Origin: Rhizodiscina lignyota
Lineage: Eukaryota; Ascomycota; Dothideomycetes; Aulographales; Rhizodiscinaceae
Direction: 5' to 3'
NCBI GenBank assembly: GCA_010015805.1
Contig: ML978124.1
Span: 868,001-932,000 of the forward strand
Length of the DNA: 64,000 nucleotides
Below, piece by piece: positions 1-13,356 of the stretch. The position numbers and the translations under genes were made by a program. Under the pieces are notes generated by a model. It searched no databases. It was not told where the DNA came from and saw only the letters and a list, made by a program, of their open reading frames with translations. Every line of letters starts with the position of its first letter. The first letter of the stretch is position 1.

Positions 1-290
1 TTATCTCATACCTACCGGTGAACCCGGTCCGGGAACTCAACCTTGTCTATGCCTTGATACCGCCAATATGACCAGCAATCGTGCTCGGCTGCTCGAAAAC
101 GGCTAGTCCTAAGCTCGATAAAGCTGCGCGATCAACGCTGGAGAAGTGCAGGTACGATCGCAATGTAACGCACCGGCACCACATTCTCCTCTTCTCGAGC
201 TCAAGCTCCGCATCATGATATACCAGCCACCATGGCTCATATCATGGAAACATTCTCCAGGTACCATTGCCTGCGACAATCCAGTCTGAA
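1..290. other. Upstream region of the GH2 gene
   Basis: No convincing gene is visible. The open frames on the minus strand here have no recognisable protein and overlap the start of the GH2 gene. The stretch probably holds the promoter and 5' leader of that gene. Confidence 0.4.
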
Positions 291-2930
291 ATGTGGTCGA
301 AAAGTGGAATTGTAGCTGCAGTACAGCTTTCCGCCTTTGTTGCTGCTGCCCAGCAATATGGCAGACCATTTCTCTCGGGCCCTGGGTCGAAGAGCCTGAT
401 TCCTGGATGGTCCTTACAATCCTCTGCAAAGACAGGAAGCATCTCGAGTGTCTCTCATCCGAGTGTAGATACCTCGTCGTGGTATAACATTGGCCCAAGA
501 GCCACAGTTTTTGGTGGTCTCCTCGACGCTGGCGTTTATACCGATACTCAACTTTGGTACCACACAAATTTAGTCACAACACCAGACTACTCTGAATTCG
601 CTGTGCCTTGGATATACCGACATGAGTTCTCCCTCTCCACAGGAAAGGGCTCGCACTACTTCCTCATCACGAACGGCATAACCTCTAAAGCGGACGTTTA
701 TCTCAATGGTCACGAGATTGCCTCCAAGCTTGTCCAAGCCGGTGCCTACGGAGGTTTAACATTCGACATTACCAATGCGGTTGGCAAAGAGAATGCATTG
801 GCAATCCAGGCGTACCCAACGGACTACAACTTGGACTTTGCACTCGGATTCGTTGATTGGAATCCTTACCCACCAGACAATGGCACAGGCGTCTGGAGGG
901 ATGTCTATGTCAAAGAAACTGGCCCGGTTGCTCTGGGATCCTTGAGGATTGTGACCGACTACGCAGGTGGTAGTGTGGAAAAAGTCAATGTGATGTTGAA
1001 GGTAGCTGTCACGAATTTGGAAGACGAATCTGTGACGGTGAAGTTCGCTGGTGCAATTGAGGACGAAAGCGGGAGCAATATCGGAAAGCCTTCCACAGTG
1101 CTGAAACTATCTCCTCATGAGAGTAAGACTGTCACATTGTCTACTTCAGTCAGCCATCCGAAGATCTGGTGGCCAAAACGCTGGGGCGGTCAGCCTCTTT
1201 ATGCGGCTCAAATTTCTGCTACGGTTGGCAAGGGGCTTTCAGACATCACCGAGAAGCGTAATTTTGGTATCCGCCACGTCACTTCTCATGTCAACGAGCA
1301 TAACGATACCATCTTCGCTGTCAATGGCCATCCATTCCAAGCCATCGGCGGAGGTTACTCTCCAGACATGTTCCTCCGCTGGGATTCTACTAGGTTTACC
1401 ACAATAGCTCAGTACATGCTCGACATGGGTCTCAACACTTTGCGTCTGGAAGGCAAATCAGAGCACCCAGAGCTCTACGACATCGCAGACCGTCTAGGCC
1501 TTATGATCATGCCAGGCTGGGAGTGCTGTGACAAATGGGAAGGCTGGTCTTACAATGATGAAGTCAGCGGTGTTCCTTTGTGGAATGCGAATGATTATCA
1601 AACTGCAAACCATTCAATAAGACACGAGGCGGCCATGATGCAAAGCCATCCTTCAATACTTGCTTTCCTGGTTGGTAGCGACTTTTACCCCAACGACGCC
1701 GCGACGGCCATATATGTGACGGCACTCGACGACTTTGATTGGCAAAACCCAATCATCTGTTCTGCGGGCAAGTTGGGCTATCCGAAGCTCTTAGGACCAA
1801 GTGGAATGAAGATGGTTGGCCCGTACGACTGGGTTCCGCCAGACTATTGGTATACTAAGCAACTCGGTGCAGCTTTCGGCTTCGGCTCTGAGCTCGGTGC
1901 AGGTGTCGGCACGCCTGAGAAGAGGAGTTTACAGCGCTTCCTCACCGAGAGTGACCAGAACGACCTGTGGCAACACCCAGACAAGACTCTTTACCACATG
2001 AGCACGAACGTATCATCATTTTTCAACCGCAAAATCTATGACACTGCGCTTTGGCACCGCCATGGACCACCAACCAGCTTGGATAACTACCTGATTAAAG
2101 CACAGATGATGGATTACGAAGCTACAAAGGCTGAATTTGAAGCGTATGGAGCACTATGGAGCGATCCATATCCTGCCACCGGCGCGATATACTGGATGTT
2201 GAACAATGCCTGGCCGAGCTTGCACTGGAATCTCTTCGACTACTACCTGCACCCAGCTGGAGCATATTTCGGTACGAAGGCTGCAGCAAGAGACGAGACC
2301 GCTGCGTATGATTACATGAACAAGACAATCTATTTGATCAACCGCTCGCTGGCCGCTAGTGGCTCGAGGACAATTGATCTTGAGCTCCTAAGCTCCGAAG
2401 GAAAGTCGCTATCCAAACAGTCAGTCACTGCAGACACGGAGCCAGATAGTAGCAAGATTGTGATCTCCAATGTAAAAGGCATTGAGAGCATCAAGGGCGT
2501 TGCATTCCTGCGCTTGCTCCTATCGGATGCTCATGGCGAAGTGCTCAGCAAGAATGTTTACTGGCTCTCTAATTCAGTAGACGAGATGGACTTCGATAAC
2601 TCGACGTGGTACTACACCCCTGTCACAAAATATTCGGACTACACAGCCCTAAGTAAGATGTCGAGTGCTCACGTGAAGACGTCCGTAAAGAAAGGAGGTT
2701 CGGGTTACTCAGTCACTTTGGAAAACACCAGCGGGATACCAGCGGTCTTCATTGGATTGAATGTTGTTGGGTCTGATGGAAACTACGTTGAACCAGTGTT
2801 CTGGTCCGACAATTATGTTACGCTCTGGCCAAAGGAGACGGTCTCTTTGGATGTCAGCTTTGCAGCGAAAGGCGCGTTTATTGAGCTGAGGGGCATGAAT
2901 GTTGCTCAGGCGAAGATCACGTTATCTTGA
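291..2930 (+). CDS. Secreted exo-beta-D-glucosaminidase, glycoside hydrolase family 2
   Basis: An intronless gene of 879 residues. I start at the ATG at 291, which gives the signal peptide MWSKSGIVAAVQLSAFVAAA followed by QQ; the open frame reaches back to 267 only through a TTG. The layout is a GH2 sugar-binding jelly roll, an immunoglobulin-like domain, a TIM barrel from about residue 340, and C-terminal beta domains. The acid/base position reads VGSDF (Asp about residue 464) instead of the Asn-Glu of most GH2 enzymes, and the nucleophile lies in FGSELGAG (Glu about residue 534). This Asp/Glu pair and its 70-residue spacing are typical of the chitosan-degrading exo-glucosaminidases (CsxA type), which release glucosamine from the non-reducing ends of chitosan oligomers outside the cell. 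Beta-mannosidases and beta-galactosidases are less likely because they keep Asn-Glu. The downstream neighbour is convergent. Confidence 0.9.
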   Translation: MWSKSGIVAAVQLSAFVAAAQQYGRPFLSGPGSKSLIPGWSLQSSAKTGSISSVSHPSVDTSSWYNIGPRATVFGGLLDAGVYTDTQLWYHTNLVTTPDYSEFAVPWIYRHEFSLSTGKGSHYFLITNGITSKADVYLNGHEIASKLVQAGAYGGLTFDITNAVGKENALAIQAYPTDYNLDFALGFVDWNPYPPDNGTGVWRDVYVKETGPVALGSLRIVTDYAGGSVEKVNVMLKVAVTNLEDESVTVKFAGAIEDESGSNIGKPSTVLKLSPHESKTVTLSTSVSHPKIWWPKRWGGQPLYAAQISATVGKGLSDITEKRNFGIRHVTSHVNEHNDTIFAVNGHPFQAIGGGYSPDMFLRWDSTRFTTIAQYMLDMGLNTLRLEGKSEHPELYDIADRLGLMIMPGWECCDKWEGWSYNDEVSGVPLWNANDYQTANHSIRHEAAMMQSHPSILAFLVGSDFYPNDAATAIYVTALDDFDWQNPIICSAGKLGYPKLLGPSGMKMVGPYDWVPPDYWYTKQLGAAFGFGSELGAGVGTPEKRSLQRFLTESDQNDLWQHPDKTLYHMSTNVSSFFNRKIYDTALWHRHGPPTSLDNYLIKAQMMDYEATKAEFEAYGALWSDPYPATGAIYWMLNNAWPSLHWNLFDYYLHPAGAYFGTKAAARDETAAYDYMNKTIYLINRSLAASGSRTIDLELLSSEGKSLSKQSVTADTEPDSSKIVISNVKGIESIKGVAFLRLLLSDAHGEVLSKNVYWLSNSVDEMDFDNSTWYYTPVTKYSDYTALSKMSSAHVKTSVKKGGSGYSVTLENTSGIPAVFIGLNVVGSDGNYVEPVFWSDNYVTLWPKETVSLDVSFAAKGAFIELRGMNVAQAKITLS

Positions 2931-3083
2931 AATGATTTCCACGCATGTAACGAAGGTCTGACGATTTCGGCTATTTGAAATGTAGTCAGTTTTTAGCTGG
3001 AGCGACTGCGGATATTCAGTCTGAAAATGCATCCCAAAGCATTAGTACTCCAATCAATGAGAAACATACTCAATGCGTTCCTC

Positions 3084-4030
3084 TCATTGCATATAGCTCT
3101 TTTGCGTGAGCTCGTCGATCAAATCGAAATGCATCTTTCCGCTGAACCAGCCAGCCCTGTGGGTACCTGCAACTCCCCTGGTGTACGTGGCCTCCTCATC
3201 ACTCATCTTGCTCGTCACACCTCCACGGCCAGTCGCAGCAGCGTCTGCGAGCAGTTGGCACTGGCAGGCCTTCTCGAGTGTGTAGTACCAGCTGACAGCT
3301 TCTTCGATCGTCTCGCCAACAGTGAGCAGGCCGTGGTTTCGGAGGAGAGCGGCTTTCTTGTCTTTGAGGTCTACGGCAATGTCGCATCCTTCATCTTCAG
3401 CGAGCACGACGCCCTTGCCCTCGAAGACGACATGATCCTAGGAAATCTTGATTAGTGTCTTATCATTTAAGTGCGTTATTGATAGAGGCTTACATCGTGG
3501 AAGATGCACGCCTCCAATGAGATCGGGTCCAATGGCCTGCCCAGGGCACAGAAAGCACGGCCGTATACGGAGTGAGTGTGTGCTGCGCACAGAACGTCTG
3601 GGCGAGCCGCATGGATCGCACCGTGGATGAGGAACGCCGCGCGGTTGAGCACCTTCACCTTTCCGTGGTTAAGAATGTTTCCGTGGTGGTCCACGCGGAG
3701 GAGATCGCTCTTGTTGATGAGGTTGAAATCCACGCCAAATGGGTTGACCCAGAAGGTCTCTGGCTCGATTGGGTCGCGCACTGTGATGTGACCTGCGGCA
3801 CCCTCGTTAAGTCCGTAGTGGCCGAAGATTCTGTATGCGGCTGCCAATCGGCCCTTGATCCATTCACGCTCTTCATACTTGTTGCTGAACTGCGGCTTGG
3901 ATGGGTTTGTGAAGCCTACATCCTGGTTGGCGGTGGACTTGAAGTCCATCTTCTTGACATGACCGTTGGTTTCTCCATTGGTCGCAAGAGGAATGGACTG
4001 AGTGGTCTGGGTGATGGTTTCTGTGGCCAT
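3084..4030 (-). CDS. Class II aldolase/adducin-domain protein
   Basis: Two exons, 3494-4030 and 3084-3437, joined by a 56-nt intron (GTAAGC donor, CCTAG acceptor), give about 296 residues. The first 50 residues are a polar leader, followed by an aldolase II/adducin head domain that includes FGHYGLNEGAAGHITVRD, a pair of metal-type histidines in CAAHTHSVYGRAF, and a third in LLRNHGLLTVG. In bacterial members such as L-fuculose-phosphate aldolase these histidines bind zinc; in fungi the family is mostly of unknown substrate and cytosolic. A TATATA stretch at 4228-4233 lies about 200 bp before the ATG and may be a TATA box. The gene is convergent with the GH2 gene. The family assignment is firm, the reaction is not. 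Confidence 0.9.
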
Positions 4031-5806
4031 GTTGAATAATTGGAATGAGGTTGAGTGGAATAAGTTTAAAAGAATGGGTTGTTTGCTTAGAAAAGTTCAC
4101 GATATGATTTGACACTCTTATGTCGAAAGTGGGTACTTTTCCGTCTGAAGACTTTTCCGTGAGGAGATAGAAGATAGAGAGGAGAAAAAGGGACCGATTG
4201 GATGTTGCGGACCGAGAACGTCCATCATATATAGAAAAGCAACGATTGTACAGATATAGTTGGACGGCGTTCCGTGACACCCGTCTTGCACAATCTGTCC
4301 CTGTGACGTCCAATGCCCCTCATTAACTCTGGGCTCTGGACGCGGACTATCGCAGATAGGGAGGATTAGGTAAGACCCTAAATTTTGGAACCGGTTGTAG
4401 AATAGTGACGATCAGAATATCCAAGAGCTGTGTGTGGCCAACAACTCAGGGTTGGAATGTGCTCAATGGGTCAATATCAGGGACATCCCATTGTGAGATG
4501 TGGGCAGGCTTACGACGGGCATGAGCTGCTTGCGAGCCAGCCTATAACCATTGTCGCCGTCAGCTTTGGCCATTACGATATCGGAAGCTTCCGATTTGTC
4601 CTGCTGTGACAGAGTATGGATATATGACTCGCAGACGATGCACTCGGTAGGAGAATGAAAGACGGCCGCCCCTGGTGGTTCGGAGCTGCTGGCAGTATTT
4701 ATATCAGCGAAGCGAAATTACATAAGGGGACACTGACCACCAACCCCTCCACTTCTGACCTATATTTTTTACTGGGATTAAATTCGAAGAGCATTTTCTT
4801 CCGCTCTGACTCTTCCTACATTTGTTTTGTGCTTAAACAGAGCAGAAGCCCTCCCAGTTACACCTCTTCCGCGACGACTGGCGGACGGGACGCAGACCCG
4901 CCTCGATACCGTGATGCCGCCATAGAGTAGAACAGCTTCCAAAGTATCGTACTCCGTTCGGACTGTACACCATTCGGACCGTACAGTTGGGGCATATCAT
5001 TGGTAAATACCTCAGGACACACATCCCCATCAAGATGTTTCGCACGCAAAGCCCCAATTGTACCCAGATCACCCGAGAACCGAATCCCACTCGTCCAGCA
5101 AGCAGCGCCATTTCTCCACTGCCGCCTGCAAGTTCTCTCAAAGAAATCCCTGCGAAGATCCCGCTTTCCCGCAGACGCTCGTCATTATACGCACATCGTG
5201 AACTCCTCCCCACTTCTCTCCTCAATTCTTCTCGGCGTATCGCGCGGACTTTGTGGACTCTGCCGGAACGCTTCCTGCCTCGATGGTGCAATGTTAATGT
5301 CACATGGGATATCTATCACAGTTCATTTCAAATCACTTGCAGGGCCATCCGGACTCCGATAGATGAGGGGGAACATTAAGCTTGAACGGTAGCCAATGGC
5401 TAAGTAGGCGCTAGATCTCTCCATAGGTTATTGTAACCTCATCCTTTTTATCCGCCTCCAAATCTCCCTGTCGGTTTCTCTGGCGTTCATGCAAGTTTCG
5501 TAGGTGGCGTCTCAACTGCACGATTCCTTCCCCGCAAGATGCAATCCTACATTTCGGCTCGGGACGACATCACCGAGTATCCACCTTCCTGCTATGGTCA
5601 CGATGGTGGTTAGCTGCCCTGTAGACATTGTGATGGTGGAGTTGTAGTTGATTTCCCGTGTTGCCTTGTGATCAAGCTGCTCTGTTGTTCCTGACTTTAG
5701 CCTGCCGGAGAAGTTTGCGGTACCTCTTCTCTGCGCTAAAAGGATTCCATTCCCTCACGATGGCCCTCGTAGGTGGGGTCATAGCCTTTAAAGCTTGTTC
5801 TCAAAA
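4031..5806. other. Intergenic region, about 1.8 kb
   Basis: Several open frames of 90-156 codons lie here on both strands, but they overlap one another, have arginine/serine/proline-rich shuffled compositions and match no family I know. The region must hold the divergent promoters of the aldolase-type gene (minus) and the carboxylesterase (plus). Nothing else is evident. Confidence 0.4.
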
Positions 5807-7844
<2,038 letters not shown>

Positions 7845-7986
7845 TGGGCTGGTTGTGTAGCGAAGAGCCGTAGGAGAACGAGGTAGATAACTCCTATCAC
7901 ATAGTGATACACGAAGTAGCATCTGCTCCACGAAGAAAGCTAACCGTACCTGATGATATTATGCTCAATGGATGATGCCAGTCACA

Positions 7987-8937
7987 CTAAACATGCTCGA
8001 TCAAAAAATCCAAACCTTTCTGCACATAGTCCTCCCAATGGTCATCCATCTCGTCGATGGTCGCATCATACCCGTGCCCCTTTCCTCCCACAATAACCAT
8101 ATCGGTGTCCACACCAAGCTCCTTCAACTGCGCATATGCCTTCTTCGAGATCTCTACGCTCACGAGATTATCCTTCTCACCGTGGGCGAAGAACGTGGGC
8201 GGAAATTCGCTTGAGAACCTCGTCGGCGGATCGAACTTGTCGAAATCTCCACCCGTGATGGCCTCGACAAGCGTACCCGTCTTCATCCGCGTCATCAGCC
8301 ATGCTGTGCGCGCGTCCATACCCGTATTCTCATCCTTCGCGCGGTCTGCTGGGAGCTGGGTGACAGACGTGACGACCGGCTCGGAGAAGACCTTCTCTAT
8401 GAACTTCTTGTCGAAGTCTGGGACCGGCAGGTCAACCGACTTGGTCCACCATTCGTCCGACAAATACATTGTGCCGTAGAAGTCAAGCACGGCCTTCGGT
8501 TTTGGCGTCTCAAGACCCAAGAGCATCGCCATATGTGCGCCGCTACTATACCCCATCACCGCGATCCTGTTTCCATCAACCTCGATGTCAAAGTCGTCCC
8601 ACATCAGCTTCGGCAGCTCCGTGCGGCACCAGTGGTATGCATCCCGGGTATCCGCCACCGGGCCATCCGCTAAGGAGACATTAGGAAACAGGCGATGGTC
8701 GATCGAGACCACGACGATGTTGTTGCGGCAGAGGTGCTCGATCTGTGGCGTGGGCTTCTCGGAGCGCGCGCCGGTGGAGTAGCCGCCGCCGTGGATGGAG
8801 AGGACGATGGGTTTTGGCTCGTCAAAGCTGTTGGTATAGTGCGCGGTCGCGAGGATGGGGCGCTTCGAGTCGAAGGTTTTGTAGGTGTAGTTTTCGGACT
8901 GGACTTTGAGGAAGGGTGAGATTGGGGTGTCGAACAT
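7987..8937 (-). CDS. Alpha/beta hydrolase, esterase/lipase (hydrolase_3-like)
   Basis: A single-exon gene of 316 residues with no signal peptide, so probably cytosolic. The oxyanion-hole motif SIHGGGYSTG lies near residue 48, the nucleophile serine in MGYSSGAHMA near residue 150, the acid in AHGEKDNLVS and the histidine in GKGHGYDATID near the C-terminus. This is a complete triad of the hormone-sensitive-lipase-like or carboxylesterase-like hydrolases that cleave small esters or lactones. The ATG at 8937 is the natural start because the protein begins just before the core fold. It is convergent with the carboxylesterase, with 142 bp between them. The substrate is unknown. Confidence 0.88.
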   Translation of the reverse strand: MFDTPISPFLKVQSENYTYKTFDSKRPILATAHYTNSFDEPKPIVLSIHGGGYSTGARSEKPTPQIEHLCRNNIVVVSIDHRLFPNVSLADGPVADTRDAYHWCRTELPKLMWDDFDIEVDGNRIAVMGYSSGAHMAMLLGLETPKPKAVLDFYGTMYLSDEWWTKSVDLPVPDFDKKFIEKVFSEPVVTSVTQLPADRAKDENTGMDARTAWLMTRMKTGTLVEAITGGDFDKFDPPTRFSSEFPPTFFAHGEKDNLVSVEISKKAYAQLKELGVDTDMVIVGGKGHGYDATIDEMDDHWEDYVQKGLDFLIEHV

Positions 8938-10404
8938 TTTGGCGACTTGGTTTCGGCTCCTGGCTCCTGGCTCTTATGCTAGTTCACTGATATCGGTTTG
9001 GAGAGAATAATTGACAGACACTGAAATGTTGGAGAGACAAATCTTCTTTTATGGAAATTCAATAATTCCGCGGTGTCATCTTTGGACTTTATCTATCCCT
9101 GCATCGGGTCCGAATAAGACGGCAAGCTCGTCATAATGCAGGCAGTAGTTGAGCACAGAATAGAACATAATAGTGCTCTTAGAAAAGGCAGTAGATTCGA
9201 TTTCGAGATGGCATAGTATGAGATATTGCATATACCCAAAATAACAGGTGTGATACGTTAGAAAATGCTCCATGTTGTGCAATCATGCCTCTGATTCCTA
9301 CTCAGAGTCATATCGTACTCCAAGAACTCTTACTGGGCGAGCGGTTCGGTATCATAATAAGGCAGCCGCTCAAGTCATCGATACAGGTGGACATGAGGCG
9401 TGAGCGCAAGTTGCAGGTGGACTTCTCACGTTGTCTTCGGCGCGCTAGCTTGATGGAGGGCGCCACGGTGACATCTGCTCTCGTGACGTTGACTACGACG
9501 TTAGGCTGTCGTTCGTGTACCACAACGCAGTGAAACAGGCATTAATAATAAAAGCATTTCAGAGGAACCCAGCCAGACATGGAGCAATGCGAGTAGAAAA
9601 AGCGCCGTTGAAGGTTGCATTTGCTCGTCTGTCAGCGGACATGCAGGGGAAGGTGAGTAGCATCGACCGCCGTGCTCCAGGGGCAACTTCGAGCAAGTTT
9701 CGAAACGAGGGGAGGAGCAGCGCGCTCGCCTCCGCCATTTCGACGGCGCAAGGCAGGCGGTCAGGCGGACAGAATTCGTCGCAGACGGTGGTCTAGTGCG
9801 CGTGGGCCGAGACGCAAATGCAGTCATGCCAGAAGTAGATGAATCGCAGAAGTTGGTGTGAAGCTTCGTGCAGGTCTGGCGCTTGCAAATAACGAAAGCG
9901 GCCGGGGGGGTGGTCATGGTCGCCGCCGCCTCTCCACGCTCCGACCTCCCCATCTCTCGACACCAGCCCTGGTGTCCTCTCTCTGCTTCACCCGCCCCGC
10001 TGCCCTTCCTGCCCTCGTCGACCAGCGACGGCATCCTCCCTCTATCCCCTTGAGAAGAGTCCCTTCTCCCTTTCGGCTGGCTGGGGCATACAAGGTCCAA
10101 TCGGCCAACCACCATACCAGCTCCGCCGCACGCCGAAAGCAGACGACCATCACTTCCCAGCAAAGTCGCACGTTCGGCAGAGGCAATATCGCCGTTGCCC
10201 AACACGCCCCCAAAGACTTCGCAATTCTCAAAAGTCGAGCACCGAAGGGTCTCTGTCGCCTCCTCCTTTGCGTGCTGCCAAGCTGCGTATGAGATCAGAC
10301 CCTGAGCTTCACCTCACCGCGGACGTTTGCCAACTCCAACGGTCCAACGTTTAACTACACCAGCCCGCCCCGCAACACCCTAACCGCCACTCTTTCTCTC
10401 TAAA
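8938..10404. other. Intergenic region, about 1.5 kb, pyrimidine-rich near the F-box gene
   Basis: No gene is supported. The part from about 9930 to 10400 is rich in C and T on the plus strand and contains TCCAATCGG near 10097, so it is probably the promoter and long 5' leader of the F-box/WD40 gene. Open frames here on both strands are low-complexity shadows. Confidence 0.4.
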
Positions 10405-12677
10405 ATGGACGAAGACACCATCTTGCTACAGGAGGATCAGAGTATGGATTATGCAGAGTCCTCAGAAACCTCCTCGGGCCTCCCTCCTCCGCCCTCAATA
10501 TTCCCTTCTCCTGTTGCTCGCTCCAAGCGGAAAGGACCTATGACGCGACCTCCACCACGGCCCATACATACTCCCAGCAGTCCAAACTCCATGGCTGCGT
10601 CGATTCCGCACAATCTCCCTCCCTCCGCACCTGCTTCTCCGCCTACACCTGCACCCTCTCCTACACCTCTACAGCGCGCTCCGGACTGGAGTACCGCCGC
10701 CGAACATGAAGACACGAACATCCGGGATGTTCGCGCACTGTTTGTGGAGATGACAGATACGGAGAAGCAGCGACTACTAGCAGAATTGTTGAATATGTGC
10801 AATAGCCAGCAGCTGGCATTCGTACAGGAGTTTGTGTCTCCTCGACTGAAGAAGGATCCATTTGCGACGTTTCCCGATGAGCTATGTCTAAGGGTGAGTC
10901 TTTCCAACCTATATATCCTTCCTGAATCCTTTGTAACACTGGTCCCACGCAGATTTTGACTTTCATCGACGACCCAACCACCCTGGCCCGTTCTTCCCAA
11001 GTCTCGAAGCGCTGGCGCGAGCTCGTAATGGACGATATGGCGTGGAAATCGCTGTGCGAAAAGCACGCATACCGTAGATTGTCTGACGAGGCGCGCGAAG
11101 CGGACAACGAGAACCTCGCGTCTCAGCCGTCCGTCCCAACCGTGCAGACACCTGGCGCATCGCCATACAACAACCCTATTGGATTCAATTCCTTCAGACC
11201 CGCAGCTATTACCCAACTAAGCATGCCAGGTGCCTCAAATAGCGCACCAGACTTGCGAACGCAAAGTCTGGATAGGCTACGGACCCCACGAGTGGCGAAG
11301 AGGAGGCCGAAAGCGATGAGCTATCGCTCGCATTTCAAGCAGCGGTACATGGTCGAGACAGCGTGGCGCCAAGGTGGGAAAGTAGACCAGAGGCAAATAA
11401 CGCCTGATCAAGGGGTTGTGACGAGTTTACATCTGACGGAGAAGTACATTGTCGTTGCGTTGGATAATGCAAAGATTCACGTCTTTGACACAGATGGCTG
11501 CCATCAGAAAACGCTGCAAGGCCATGTTATGGGAGTATGGGCAATGGTGCCATGGGGAGACCTTCTTGTCAGTGGAGGGTGCGACAGAGAAGTCCGGGTG
11601 TGGAATATGGCTACAGGGTAAGTTCTCTGCAACCGAGTGGTCATTTTTCGAAAACATTAACGATTTCTCTCAACAGGGCTGCCATTCACACGCTCCGTGG
11701 CCATACCTCAACAGTCCGATGCTTGAAGATGTCAGACGCAAATACAGCAATCTCCGGTTCCCGAGACACTACACTGCGGATATGGGATTTGCAGAAGGGA
11801 GTTTGCAAGCACGTGCTCGTGGGCCACCAGGCCTCTGTGCGGTGTCTTGAATATCACGGCGACTTGATCGTCTCAGGGAGCTATGATACCACAGCGAGAA
11901 TATGGAGCATCAAAGAAGGGAGGTGCTTGCGCACTCTTCAGGGACACTTCAGCCAGATCTACGCGATCGCGTTTGACGGCAAGAGGATTGCGACAGGCAG
12001 TCTAGATACGAGTGTGAGGATATGGGATCCAACGAACGGGTTCGTATCAATTACATGTGGAAATCTCTGTTCACGGAGCTAATGAATATGATACAGAGCG
12101 TGCCTCGCTGTATTGCAAGGTCACACTTCCCTGGTTGGCCAGCTTCAGATGCGCGGCGACACCCTTGTCACTGGCGGCTCGGACGGCTCAGTTCGTGTCT
12201 GGAGTCTTACGGAATACACGGCCATCCACAGGCTCGCTGCACACGATAATTCGGTGACGAGTCTGCAATTCGATGACACAAGGATCGTGAGCGGAGGAAG
12301 CGATGGCAGAGTCAAGATCTGGGATTTGAAACGCGGTACCCAAGTCAGAGAACTGAGCAAACCCGCCGACGCAGTATGGAGGGTTGTATTTGAGGAGGAG
12401 AAGGCTGTTGTCATGGCGAGCAGGGGCGGGAAGACCGTTATGGAGGTGAGTGACAGCTAATTGTTCACTTCAAATCTGCAGGCAATCTTCTGACACCTAA
12501 CGCTAGGTCTGGTCCTTCTCCCCGCCTGAAGACGAATTCGAGGACTTGAGATCGGCCAGTCCGGTGAGCATGCCGGATCACACGATGACAGACTATCAGG
12601 ACGGCAAGCCGGACATCGAGATGGCAGAGGTCTCAGAGACCATTGATGACGTGGTTCCTGTGAAAGACGACAGCTAA
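10405..12677 (+). CDS. F-box/WD40-repeat protein, Cdc4/Pop1-like SCF substrate receptor
   Basis: Five exons, 10405-10893, 10953-11617, 11677-12039, 12097-12445 and 12507-12677, keep phase and encode 678 residues. The N-terminus is proline/serine-rich. The F-box starts at about residue 155 (FATFPDELCLRILTF) and spans the first splice junction. At least seven WD40 blades follow from about residue 305, with repeated units such as LVSGGCDREVRVWNM, AISGSRDTTLRIWDL, IVSGSYDTTARIWSI and LVTGGSDGSVRVWSL. The acidic tail has no motif I recognise. F-box/WD40 proteins bind Skp1 through the F-box and present phosphorylated targets to Cul1 ubiquitin ligase. The blade sequences and GH dipeptides fit the Cdc4/Pop1 group better than the Met30/SconB group, but this is an impression, not an alignment. 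Confidence 0.9.
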
Positions 12678-13080
12678 CAAGAGATGGCGATTAGTGTGGG
12701 AGGGATGGATATGGCAACATCGACGCGGTAATGTAAGACTGCATCGGATAGTTGCTGGCAAATTTGTGCATTTGAATGGCGCCGGTGGCGGGATGTGACT
12801 GACCTGCTTCTGAAAATATGGTCGATTCGGCATTTTGATGGCGTTACCAGGATATCATCTCCCTCCCATCTGATCTGGAGGACGGCGCCAGTATTTGCGA
12901 TGGGTGGGAACCCACTTGTGATATATACGCTCTGTCTAGGTTTCGCCTCCGTCTCGTATATGACGGGAAATTTGAACATTCGTGCCTCATGCTTAACTCT
13001 ACCACTTTGCAAATGGCTTCTTGATTAGCTGGAGTAATTACGAAGAAGGTGGCTGGTCAACGTGGTCGGGTTAGAGTTAA

Positions 13081-13150
13081 CTCGGCCCGATCGGCATGCC
13101 GACTGATATTTTCAGCCGAAGGCTGGAAATATGGTTAATCCGGTGCCGAG
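13081..13150. repeat. Nested inverted repeat
   Basis: ATATTTTCAGCC at 13106-13117 pairs with GGCTGGAAATAT at 13121-13132 over 12 bp with one G-T pair and a 3-nt loop. An outer pair, CTCGGC at 13081-13086 and GCCGAG at 13145-13150, flanks it. It may be a remnant of a foldback element or an RNA-level structure in the spacer. Confidence 0.5.
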
Positions 13151-13325
13151 CCTCCCAGCCATATCACGTGCTCGTAACGATGAGCCAAACAATGAAGAAT
13201 CACAGCTACATAATAAGTCAACTAAAAAATAAAATAAAACAACGTGTATTTTGTTAAAGAAAGAATACTGTCTAGATGTTGAAAAAAGGGGGGATTTGGA
13301 AAACAAAAGTGCAAAACCCAACTGG

Positions 13326-13356
13326 CTCCCCGAATCGAACGCTTCGACTCGGGGAG
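13326..13356. repeat. Strong hairpin
   Basis: CTCCCCGAATCGAA at 13326-13339 pairs with TTCGACTCGGGGAG at 13343-13356 with a single mismatch in 14 bp and a CGC loop. On the minus strand it contains GTTCGATTC, which resembles a tRNA B box, but no tRNA cloverleaf can be drawn around it. Confidence 0.55.

Noticed and set aside
4833-5379. Open frames of 120-156 codons on both strands
   Set aside because: They overlap each other, are rich in arginine and serine without domain pattern, and have no splice or family support.
9501-10292. Open frames of up to 234 codons upstream of the F-box gene
   Set aside because: Composition follows the C/T-rich DNA; opposite-strand frames overlap and no family is recognised.
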